Below the pieces are notes generated by a model that searched no databases, was not told the origin of the DNA, and saw only the letters and a list, made by a program, of their open reading frames with translations. Shown piece after piece: positions 1 through 5,252 of a stretch of 6,696 bases of DNA (its first letter is position 1; the number at the start of each line of letters is the position of its first letter). Origin of the DNA: Candidatus Eiseniibacteriota bacterium (GTDB taxonomy: Bacteria; Joyebacterota; Joyebacteria; Joyebacterales; Joyebacteraceae). The DNA lies in contig DAOWCM010000120.1 in NCBI GenBank assembly GCA_030639555.1, forward strand, positions 1 through 6,696, written 5' to 3'. The translations under genes were made by a program, and so were the position numbers.

Positions 1-370
1 AGTGCTCGGAGCAGTACCCGCGCGCGTAGACGACGACCCTGAAGTCCCTTTCCTGGCTGCCACCGCACCCGTCGTAATAGAGATAGCCGCCCTGGATCAC
101 GGCGTAGCCGGCGGGGTTCACCGGCCATACCCCACGGTAATCCCAGCCCCCCCAGTTCCACACGTAGAGCTCGACCTCGGCCCACGGGATCGGCATCCCA
201 GTGTAGTAGTCGCGCGCGTACACGTGCAGCGTCGCCGTACGGGGCGGCGGGGTGTTGCAGTACGGATCGTGGACGCAGACAATACATCCGGAGAGCATCA
301 TGGGTATGATCAGAAGGAGAATACCCGCGGTGAGGAATCGTTTCAGGGACGCTCTCGCAATCGGTCTCAT
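1..370 (-). CDS. Secreted lipoprotein with carboxypeptidase-regulatory-like beta domain, 3' end cut by window
   Basis: An open frame of 123 codons runs from an ATG at 370 off the window edge without a stop. The product starts with basic residues (R2, R6, K10, R11), a hydrophobic stretch (about residues 13-26) and the lipobox L-S-G-C with Cys29, so it should be exported, lipidated by Lgt and cut by LspA before Cys29. Residues about 46-123 alternate hydrophobic and polar residues, with a 'D..TG.PI..A.V.L' pattern (54-68) and a later 'N.AGYAVI' turn (85-92). This is the usual look of carboxypeptidase-regulatory/transthyretin-like beta sandwiches, often found in surface proteins. The mature part is rich in Trp, Tyr and Gly and has four more cysteines (32, 38, 102, 120), so disulfides are possible. 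A strong ribosome binding site (378-384) fixes the start. It lies 104 bases after the DUF4384 gene with no U-tracted terminator between, so the two may be co-transcribed. The substrate or partner is unknown; the domain call is by pattern only. Confidence 0.85.
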   Translation of the reverse strand, partial: MRPIARASLKRFLTAGILLLIIPMMLSGCIVCVHDPYCNTPPPRTATLHVYARDYYTGMPIPWAEVELYVWNWGGWDYRGVWPVNPAGYAVIQGGYLYYDGCGGSQERDFRVVVYARGYCSEH

Positions 371-377
371 GGTTCAG

Positions 378-384
378 ACCTCCT
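378..384 (-). promoter_or_regulatory. Ribosome binding site of the lipoprotein gene
   Basis: The minus strand reads AGGAGGT followed by seven bases and the ATG at 370. This is a full match to the anti-Shine-Dalgarno sequence at ideal spacing. It supports the reading frame at the window edge. Confidence 0.85.
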
Positions 385-474
385 CTCGCCCGCTCCTCCC
401 GACTCTCTTGAATCCCCTCGCAAAGCCGCGCGAAGGCCGTGGGACGAACGGTCACGGACTGCCGGGGTGCTCTC

Positions 475-1731
475 CTACGCGCCGAACACCCTCACGTCGA
501 ATTCGATCCACTTCATCCTGGGCACCTGCCAGTGCTTGGTCGGGGCCATGCTGTAGCCGACGACCTCCACCTCGACTCTGGTGCTTCCCCAATGCCTGAC
601 GTAGACCCTGCCTCGCTCCGGCCTCTCGCCGTGGTCTCCCTCGACATCGATGCGGAAGAGCACGTCGTCACCCCAATCGTTCTTCATCGAGAGACGCCCG
701 ACGATCTCGGTGGGATCATTCTTCGAACTCTCGGTGCAGTCGATCTCGATGACCGCGTCGATGGGTCCCATGTTGAACCCGCAGGAGTACCCGTCGGAGC
801 AGTTCTTCATTTTGAAACGGTCGTGGAGGATCGCACGACGATCGTCGTCCCAGCGCGGGTCGCGATAACCGTTCCCGTCGCCCCAGCCACCGTTGTAGGT
901 GTCTCCGTCGTCGTAGCGGTCACCGTCGTCGTTCCAGTATCCACCGTCGTAGTTCCGTCCGTCATCGCGCCAGTGTCCGCCATCGTACCAGCCGCCCCAG
1001 GCGACGTAGAACGATACCGAGGCACACGACCAGCGCTCCGGTTGGTCATGCCACTGGGGTGGCACGGGCCAGCGGCGCGGTCCGATGGCAACGTGGCCAT
1101 ACCATCCCGGCGGGGGGGATCCACCGGGACGGCCGACCACTACGCTCCCTCCGTTCGGATGGTGCCGGGGGATCCAGGCACCGCCCGGGCCGCTGGGCCA
1201 GGGGGCTTCGTGGGCGCATGCTACCAGCGTCTCAACGCCTCCCATCCCAGCGATCCTGAGGGAGTATCTCCGGCTCTCCGGAATCCTGTATGTACGTCCC
1301 GGACTCACGAAGGTAGAGCCGGACCACCTGCTCGGATATATGGTGCTCACCCGACCGTCGGGCGAGTAGTCAAGAATCGTAACGAAACACGGGCGGTCGA
1401 CGCGGAAGTACACCCACAGGCGATCGCCGGGGTAGTAGGTTGACCATTCCCCGCGGTCGACCCACATGCGGACCCTCGGGGCAGAAGCGTGCTGCGACGG
1501 GTGCCAGTCGCCCCAGCCACTCCAGTGCGGCGGCTCCGGCACGACGACGACCCTTTCCTGTCTGGCGCCTTCCTCGACGGGCCTGGGCTCCTCGCCCATC
1601 GGTCTGTCTTCCTTCATCACGTCCGCGGCCGGCGCGGGCTGTGTCGTCGCAACGAGCACGAGCGCGGCTGTCAGGACAAAGAGCGCCACGAGGGCAGTTC
1701 GCCACCTGTCAATCGATATCGCACGTGTCAT
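475..1731 (-). CDS. Secreted DUF4384-domain protein with Tyr/Asp/Gly-rich repeat
   Basis: The product has 418 residues when started at the ATG at 1731. The frame is open up to a GTG at 1740, but that GTG overlaps the Shine-Dalgarno sequence AGGAGGT (1739-1745), which sits seven bases before the ATG, so the ATG is preferred. Residues 1-36 form a signal peptide: basic start, hydrophobic core about 11-28, ending A-P-A-A before Asp37. Residues 37-68 are a charged, proline-containing linker. Residues about 85-175 match the DUF4384 pattern: a 'YYPGDRLWVYFRVDRPCFV' strand pair, then 'DY.PDGRV..IYPS', a 'PGRTYRIPE' turn and a closing strand. The family is known from exported and multi-domain bacterial proteins and has no defined biochemical role. 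Residues 180-245 are rich in Pro, Gly and Trp. Residues 249-287 carry a 12-residue repeat. Residues 295-418 look beta-rich, with Cys311, Cys317 and Cys332. The gene follows a terminator and has its own 5' leader, so it probably has its own promoter, although I could not place one. It ends in TAG. Confidence 0.85.
   Translation of the reverse strand: MTRAISIDRWRTALVALFVLTAALVLVATTQPAPAADVMKEDRPMGEEPRPVEEGARQERVVVVPEPPHWSGWGDWHPSQHASAPRVRMWVDRGEWSTYYPGDRLWVYFRVDRPCFVTILDYSPDGRVSTIYPSRWSGSTFVSPGRTYRIPESRRYSLRIAGMGGVETLVACAHEAPWPSGPGGAWIPRHHPNGGSVVVGRPGGSPPPGWYGHVAIGPRRWPVPPQWHDQPERWSCASVSFYVAWGGWYDGGHWRDDGRNYDGGYWNDDGDRYDDGDTYNGGWGDGNGYRDPRWDDDRRAILHDRFKMKNCSDGYSCGFNMGPIDAVIEIDCTESSKNDPTEIVGRLSMKNDWGDDVLFRIDVEGDHGERPERGRVYVRHWGSTRVEVEVVGYSMAPTKHWQVPRMKWIEFDVRVFGA
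871..987 (-). repeat. Degenerate 36-base tandem repeat coding Y-D-G-G-x-W-x-D-D-G units
   Basis: Two clear units (987-952 and 951-916) and a decayed third encode YDGGHWRDDGRN, YDGGYWNDDGDR and YDDGDTYNGGWGDGN. The period is 12 residues (36 bases). The repeat lies between two beta-rich parts of the DUF4384 protein. Dense Asp/Gly with Tyr and Trp suggests a flexible, possibly cation-binding or surface-contact segment; the spacing does not exactly fit EF-hand, RTX or thrombospondin type 3 calcium loops. Confidence 0.7.
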
Positions 1732-1738
1732 GACTGTC

Positions 1739-1745
1739 ACCTCCT
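1739..1745 (-). promoter_or_regulatory. Ribosome binding site that sets the DUF4384 start
   Basis: The minus strand reads AGGAGGT, then GACAGTC, then ATG at 1731. The upstream in-frame GTG (1738-1740) shares bases with this site and has no site of its own at a usable distance, so translation should begin at 1731. Confidence 0.8.
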
Positions 1746-1752
1746 GTCATCT

Positions 1753-1801
1753 GCCGGAGTGGCATCTCGTTGGAAGCTGAACTCTCCAGGTGCACTCCGG
1801 C
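1753..1801 (-). promoter_or_regulatory. Inverted repeat (long stem-loop) in the 5' leader of the DUF4384 gene
   Basis: On the minus strand GCCGGAGTG (1801-1793) and CACTCCGGC (1761-1753) are perfect 9-bp inverted arms around a 31-base centre. Two more pairs are possible after one bulge. The downstream arm ends seven bases before the Shine-Dalgarno sequence. No T run follows, so it is not a standard terminator. It could be an mRNA structure controlling translation, or an operator for a dimeric regulator. The arms are directly visible; the role is inference. Confidence 0.5.
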
Positions 1802-1851
1802 TACTTGTCCACGCGGTAAACTTAGACGCCGAGCCCTGTGCCCTATTCAGC

Positions 1852-1884
1852 AAACAGAAACGGCCGGGCATACAGGCCCGACCG
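1852..1884 (-). terminator. Rho-independent terminator of the sigma/anti-sigma operon
   Basis: The minus strand has CGG-T-CGGGC (1884-1876), a six-base loop, GCCCG-G-CCG (1869-1861), and then TTTCTGTTT (1860-1852). That is an eight-pair GC-rich stem with one internal mismatch, followed by a T-rich tail. It lies 74 bases past the TAG of the secreted protein gene. A smaller stem (CGCTT/AAGCG, 1943-1929) sits between. It should separate the sigma operon from the DUF4384 gene. Confidence 0.72.
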
Positions 1885-1958
1885 GGAGGTGGCATCGTGT
1901 ATTCAACTGCACTGCTTGAGACACACGCCGCTTCCAAAAAGCGACGGGAGAGGTTTCC

Positions 1959-2480
1959 CTACGCGCGCACCGAGAGCGCAAGAACCAGAACGCCCTCGCG
2001 TATCGGTGGTCCACCCAGGAGCACCGTCCCGCCGTTCTTCAGGCGTATCTTCGTGCGTAGGATCACCTCGCGCTCAGGGGTCCCCCGTCCCTGGTCGCCT
2101 TCTCCGCGTGGTACCTCGCGGAAGAGGGTCACCAGCATCTCTATCATGTCCGAACCGTCGCGGCCAAGCTGCTCCGGAGCGACCGCGATGGAGAAACGCT
2201 CGGGAAGCTCCAAGACGGTCGCGTCACCGAATTCGACGGTGGCGCGGTCCTTGCTGAGGAACGTGTAGCTGTCGTATGCGAAGAGCGACAGAAGATTCTT
2301 CGAGAAGGGCCCCAGCCGCGGGTCCAGCTCGACGGCCGCCTCGCCGCGTTCCGAGGCGGGGCGCTTGGCGGCGGCAATCGAGGTTACCTCCACCACTATC
2401 TCGCGAGATGATGCGGCAGACGCAGGCGCTGCGAGCATCATGAGCAGCGCTATGGAGCAGACGATAACAGTCGTCCTCAT
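1959..2480 (-). CDS. Small secreted protein of unknown function, third gene of the sigma operon
   Basis: The product has 173 residues. Residues 1-22 are a clear signal peptide (hydrophobic core 5-18, cleavage pattern A-S-A before residue 23), so it is exported to the periplasm or beyond. I do not recognise a named family. Residues 51-77 contain 'ELDPRLGPF', 'LLSLFAYDSY' and 'FLSKD'. Residues 81-105 alternate beta-like, with 'LPERFSIAVAPEQL'. The end (139-173) is 'VILRTKIRLKNGGTVLLGG' plus a closing hydrophobic strand, which resembles the pattern at the end of secretin-type beta domains ('T.V.L.DG.TVVIGG'). That similarity is by eye only, and the protein is far too short to be a secretin. There are no cysteines in the mature part. 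The gene starts 31 bases after the anti-sigma stop with a GGGAGG purine run just upstream, and is followed by a terminator, so it is most likely co-transcribed with the sigma pair. It may act with the anti-sigma sensor domain, but nothing in the sequence proves it. Confidence 0.85.
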   Translation of the reverse strand: MRTTVIVCSIALLMMLAAPASAASSREIVVEVTSIAAAKRPASERGEAAVELDPRLGPFSKNLLSLFAYDSYTFLSKDRATVEFGDATVLELPERFSIAVAPEQLGRDGSDMIEMLVTLFREVPRGEGDQGRGTPEREVILRTKIRLKNGGTVLLGGPPIREGVLVLALSVRA

Positions 2481-2511
2481 GTGCCTCCCCGAAGCCCGGC
2501 CCCGGGCCGAG

Positions 2512-3066
2512 CTACTTCGCCCCCGGACCCTCTCCGCGAATCCCGTCCTCGACCTCTTCTGAGAACACCCAGATCACCGTCATCTCGGGGTCCCGAGAGG
2601 AGAAAAACATCGGCGTATACCCCGCGGCGAGGCTCTCGATACTGTCGACGATGCACTCGTTGCTCGCCGCGGCCGTCCCGCCGCGCCACGGCCCAACACC
2701 GAGAGGCCCGACGGTCAGAATCACGAAGAGAACCACGACGCCCGCGGCCGCGAGGGCGTAGGCGCGCCTCCGCACCGGAGCGTGGACGGGTCTGGCCTCC
2801 CGGATATTCGCGGTACGCCGCGACTCCCGGTCGACGACATCCAGCTCGAGCTTGAGCTCGCGCCGGAACTGAGCCCACCTGTCGTTCGAGACGGCGGGCG
2901 CCCCGTGGCTCTTCAAGATTCTATCAGACGCACGAATCGAGTCAAGCTCGCTCGCGCAGGCCGCACAGCGCCCAACATGCGCTTCGACCTTGCGATTGAG
3001 CTTCTCGGGCAGTTCCCCGTCGGCGAATGCCGTCAGGTATCGTTCGAATCTACATGACCTTCTCAT
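2512..3066 (-). CDS. Transmembrane zinc-finger (ZAS) anti-sigma factor
   Basis: The product has 184 residues. The N-terminus is a ZAS anti-sigma domain (about residues 1-45): Cys5, a 'FADGELP' segment (14-20), then His30-x3-Cys34-x2-Cys37, the set that usually binds one zinc and wraps the cognate ECF sigma factor. Residues 46-98 are a polar, charged linker. Residues about 102-120 form one transmembrane helix preceded by Arg-Arg-Arg (99-101), which puts the N-terminus in the cytoplasm. Residues 125-184 are extracytoplasmic, with Cys138 and the hydrophobic strand 'MTVIWVFSEE' (162-171); this tail probably senses or transmits the signal. The ATG follows the sigma stop by three bases, with GGAGG inside the sigma gene (3078-3082), so translation is probably coupled and the two proteins are made in balance. 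Family knowledge says release of sigma follows proteolysis or a conformational change; the actual signal is unknown. It ends in TAG. Confidence 0.93.
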   Translation of the reverse strand: MRRSCRFERYLTAFADGELPEKLNRKVEAHVGRCAACASELDSIRASDRILKSHGAPAVSNDRWAQFRRELKLELDVVDRESRRTANIREARPVHAPVRRRAYALAAAGVVVLFVILTVGPLGVGPWRGGTAAASNECIVDSIESLAAGYTPMFFSSRDPEMTVIWVFSEEVEDGIRGEGPGAK

Positions 3067-3069
3067 TAT

Positions 3070-3714
3070 CTAGGCGTCCTCCGCCCCTCCTTCCGACACG
3101 GACCAACCACCCTTGACGTAGGGTGCGAGCATCGATCTCAGCTTCTTCCTCGCGTAGTGCAGGCGCGACATCACTGTTCCGATCGAACAGCCGACAACAT
3201 CCGCGATCTCCTTGTACGAGAGTCCTTCTATCTCGTACAGGACGAACACGGACTTGTGATATTCGGGCAGGAGATCGATGGCCTTCTGGATCTGTTCTCC
3301 CAGTTCCGACGACAGAGCGTCGGCTCCGGGTTCCCGCGGCAGACTAGCCACGATCGGCTCACTGCCCGCATACTCCGCTACCTCTTCCGGAACCGCCAGT
3401 GAATCGACCGAGCGAGCTCTCTTCCTCGTGTAGTCGATGCACGTGTTCATCGTGATCCGATAGAGCCAGGTCGAGAAACTCGACTTCCCTCTGAAACTCT
3501 TGATCCCGCGATAGGCGCGAATGAACGCGTTCTGTGAGAGGTCCAGCGCGAGATCCGGATCCTTGGCGAACCTGTAGGCAACCGCGTAGACGATGTCCTT
3601 GTGGCGCTCGACGAGATAGTCGAAGGCCTCGCGATCGCCTGCCTGGGCGTCCCGCACCTTCTCGAGATCGACCTCCCTGGGGTCTCGTTGCTCCTTGGGG
3701 TCTCGCTCAGGCAT
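3070..3714 (-). CDS. ECF (RpoE-type) RNA polymerase sigma factor
   Basis: The product has 214 residues, a little longer than typical ECF sigmas (about 170-200) because of a charged N-terminal extension and a long linker. Region 2 spans about residues 25-100: 'FDYLVERHKDIVYAVAYRF', 'DLSQNAFIRAYR' (58-69, core RNA polymerase contact), and 'FSTWLYRITMN' (80-90, -10 recognition and melting). A poorly conserved linker covers 101-135. Region 4 spans about 138-195: 'LLPEYHKSVFVLYEIEGLS' followed by the helix-turn-helix 'YKEIADVVGCSIGTVMSRL' (167-185) that reads the -35 element. There is no region 1.1 or 3, which defines the ECF group. The ATG at 3714 has only a weak site (GAGG, four bases away), which would keep its level low. 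It is directly followed by its anti-sigma gene. Such pairs usually autoregulate, but I could not identify a convincing promoter in the 119 bases upstream. It ends in TAG. Confidence 0.96.
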   Translation of the reverse strand: MPERDPKEQRDPREVDLEKVRDAQAGDREAFDYLVERHKDIVYAVAYRFAKDPDLALDLSQNAFIRAYRGIKSFRGKSSFSTWLYRITMNTCIDYTRKRARSVDSLAVPEEVAEYAGSEPIVASLPREPGADALSSELGEQIQKAIDLLPEYHKSVFVLYEIEGLSYKEIADVVGCSIGTVMSRLHYARKKLRSMLAPYVKGGWSVSEGGAEDA

Positions 3715-3793
3715 CTTGCCTCGCCGGGTGGTCTGACGGATTCGGGTGCACGGTATTCACTTCAAGGGCCGGTGTCCCGCGGGATTCGGCCGT

Positions 3794-3834
3794 CTCGGGG
3801 GCGTTGCCCGCTCCACTCGGGGCGTTGCCCGCTC
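3794..3834 (-). repeat. Two direct copies of a small hairpin-forming motif after the phosphomutase gene
   Basis: On the plus strand CTCGGGGGCGTTGCCCGCTC (3794-3813) and CTCGGGGCGTTGCCCGCTC (3816-3834) are near-identical, differing by one G. Each contains GGGC-GTT-GCCC, a four-pair stem with a three-base loop. The second copy overlaps the first base of the complementary phosphomutase stop codon (3834-3836). No T run follows. They could act as an mRNA 3' end stabiliser, a weak Rho-type pause, or binding sites ahead of the sigma gene. The remaining bases of this gap (3715-3793) show nothing clear. Confidence 0.55.
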
Positions 3835-5189
3835 TAGATGCGAATGTCTCCGAACTCGCGGAGCTTCGAGGTCACGGTCTCCTGGATCTCAGCAAGGCGC
3901 TCCTCGGTCCGCGCCTCGAAGCGCATGACGATGACCGGTTGCGTGTTCGACGCCCTGACCAGGCCCCAGCCATCGCCGAAGAGGATTCTGACTCCGTCCA
4001 CGTCGATCACGTCGTAGTTGGCCTTGAAGTATGCCACTGCCTTTCCGACCATCTTGAACTTCGTCGCGTCGTCGGATATCTCGCCGCGAATCTCCGGAGT
4101 CGAGTAGTACTTCGGGAGCGTGGCGACCATCTCGGACAGCGACTCCGTACTTCGCGACAGCATTTGCAGAATTCGGCAGGAGGCATAGACGGCGTCGTCG
4201 ATGTTGTAGTAGCCCGCGGCAAGGACCATGTGGCCGCTCATCTCTCCGCCCAGCGGAGCTCCACTATCGCTCATCTTCTTCTTCAGATGAGAGTGCCCGG
4301 TCCTCCACATAACGGGTGTGCCGCCGTGGGCCTCGATGTCCTCCACCAGCGCCTGCGAGCACTTGACGTCGAAGACGATCTCGGCTGGACCCTCGGCCAG
4401 GACCTCGCGCGCGAGCAGTGCGAGCATTTTGTCGGCAAAGACCACGTCCCCGTTCTCGTCGACCACGCCGACCCTGTCGGCGTCGCCGTCGTAGCCGATG
4501 CCGATGTCGGCGCCGTGCTCCTTCACCGCGGCGATGAGATCCGCGATGTACTCCAGGACGGTCGGGTCCGGGTGGTGGTTGGGGAATGTGCCGTCCGGCT
4601 CACAGAAGAGAGGGATGACCTCACATCCCAGACTGGACAGAATGTCGACGGCCACGAGGCTTCCGCATCCGTTGCCGCAGTCGGCCACGACCCTGAGCGG
4701 CCTCTCGAGCTTGATGCGTTCGCGCACGGCGTCCTTGTACTGCTCGATGATGTCGGCGGACGAGCAAGTCCCCTCCCCCGTGTCGAAGTCGCCGCTCTCG
4801 ATGATCTTGCGGATCTTCTGGATCTCTTCCCCGTAGACCGAGTCCTTCCCTAAGTTGAGCTTGAAGCCATTCATGTCCGGCGGATTGTGGCTGCCGGTTA
4901 TCATTATGGAACCGTCCACCGGGAGGACGTAGAGGCTGTAGTAGAGCACGGGTGTCGGCACGGTCCCGACATCGACGACGTCGAGGCCGACAGAGAGCGC
5001 TCCCTCTGTGATGAGGGCGCGGAACCTCTCGGTGGAGAGGCGTACGTCCCCGCCGAGCGAGATACTCGTGCCCCCGTGGCGCAGAACGTATGTCCCGAAT
5101 CCCCTGCCTATGTCCTTCACGACGTCGTCGGTGAGGTCTTTGTCCACGACACCTCTGATGTCGTACTCCCGGAAGATGTAACTCTGCAT
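3834..5189 (-). CDS. manB: Phosphomannomutase/phosphoglucomutase
   Basis: The product has 451 residues, close to the 463 of Pseudomonas AlgC, and is complete. It interconverts mannose-6-phosphate and mannose-1-phosphate, and often glucose-6-phosphate and glucose-1-phosphate, in the cytoplasm. This feeds GDP-mannose and UDP-glucose for polysaccharide and lipopolysaccharide synthesis. All four domains of the alpha-D-phosphohexomutase family are seen. Domain I has the start 'FREYDIRG' (6-13) and the phosphoserine loop TGSHNP with Ser100, then 'NGFK' (107-110). Domain II has the magnesium loop DGDADR (Asp234, Asp236, Asp238). Domain III has 'TGHSHLKKKM' (297-306) and the sugar-binding GEMSGH (315-320). 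Domain IV has the phosphate-binding RASNTQP (413-419). No key residue is missing. The exact sugar preference (PMM/PGM or PMM only) cannot be read from motifs; GlmM is excluded by the AlgC-type loops. A purine run (AGGGGGAG) lies just before the ATG. The gene lies between the small membrane protein and the sigma operon. It ends in TAG. Confidence 0.95.
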   Translation of the reverse strand: MQSYIFREYDIRGVVDKDLTDDVVKDIGRGFGTYVLRHGGTSISLGGDVRLSTERFRALITEGALSVGLDVVDVGTVPTPVLYYSLYVLPVDGSIMITGSHNPPDMNGFKLNLGKDSVYGEEIQKIRKIIESGDFDTGEGTCSSADIIEQYKDAVRERIKLERPLRVVADCGNGCGSLVAVDILSSLGCEVIPLFCEPDGTFPNHHPDPTVLEYIADLIAAVKEHGADIGIGYDGDADRVGVVDENGDVVFADKMLALLAREVLAEGPAEIVFDVKCSQALVEDIEAHGGTPVMWRTGHSHLKKKMSDSGAPLGGEMSGHMVLAAGYYNIDDAVYASCRILQMLSRSTESLSEMVATLPKYYSTPEIRGEISDDATKFKMVGKAVAYFKANYDVIDVDGVRILFGDGWGLVRASNTQPVIVMRFEARTEERLAEIQETVTSKLREFGDIRI

Positions 5190-5224
5190 CGCTCCCCCTT
5201 CGGATCACTGATGTAGCTCTAAGG

Positions 5225-5250
5225 ACCGGCCGTCGGGTCCGACGCCGGGT
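5225..5250 (-). other. Strong stem-loop just after the small membrane protein gene
   Basis: On the plus strand CGTCG (5231-5235) and CGACG (5240-5244) pair around GGTC. After single-base bulges the flanking ACCGG and CCGG(G)T also pair, giving about nine to ten GC-rich pairs. It starts three bases past the TAG at 5253-5255 in the direction of transcription. The following bases are CCTTAGAGC, not a T run, so it is a poor intrinsic terminator. It may protect or partly terminate the upstream mRNA before the phosphomutase gene. Confidence 0.5.
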
Positions 5251-5252
5251 CG

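Noticed and set aside
437..457. CCGTG/CACGG stem after the DUF4384 stop as a terminator
   Set aside because: Only five pairs with an eleven-base loop and no T run; this is expected by chance in GC-rich DNA.
871..987. Calcium-binding (RTX or thrombospondin type 3) repeats
   Set aside because: Asp/Gly content is suggestive, but the 12-residue Y-D-G-G-x-W-x-D-D-G unit does not fit either consensus.
439..1443. Plus-strand open frame of 334 codons opposite the DUF4384 gene
   Set aside because: The Val-rich repeats in it are the mirror of the Asp/Tyr repeat on the minus strand, and it has no signal or start site support.
1802..1851. Promoter of the DUF4384 gene
   Set aside because: A TGGACA-like hexamer is present on the minus strand, but no acceptable -10 lies 16-18 bases after it.
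1489..2268. Plus-strand open frame of 259 codons
   Set aside because: It runs through the terminator and across two minus-strand genes with signal peptides; its product is Arg/Ser/Pro-rich noise.
3737..3765. Possible sigma-70 promoter ahead of the sigma gene (TTGAAG, 17 bases, AATCCG on the minus strand)
   Set aside because: The -10 match is poor and no ECF-type GGAAC/-10 pair is visible, so it is not listed as a feature.
3534..4853. Plus-strand open frame of 439 codons opposite the phosphomutase and sigma genes
   Set aside because: It is antisense to genes with complete catalytic and DNA-binding motifs, crosses a gene boundary, and its translation shows no domain. GC-rich codon use leaves such shadow frames open.
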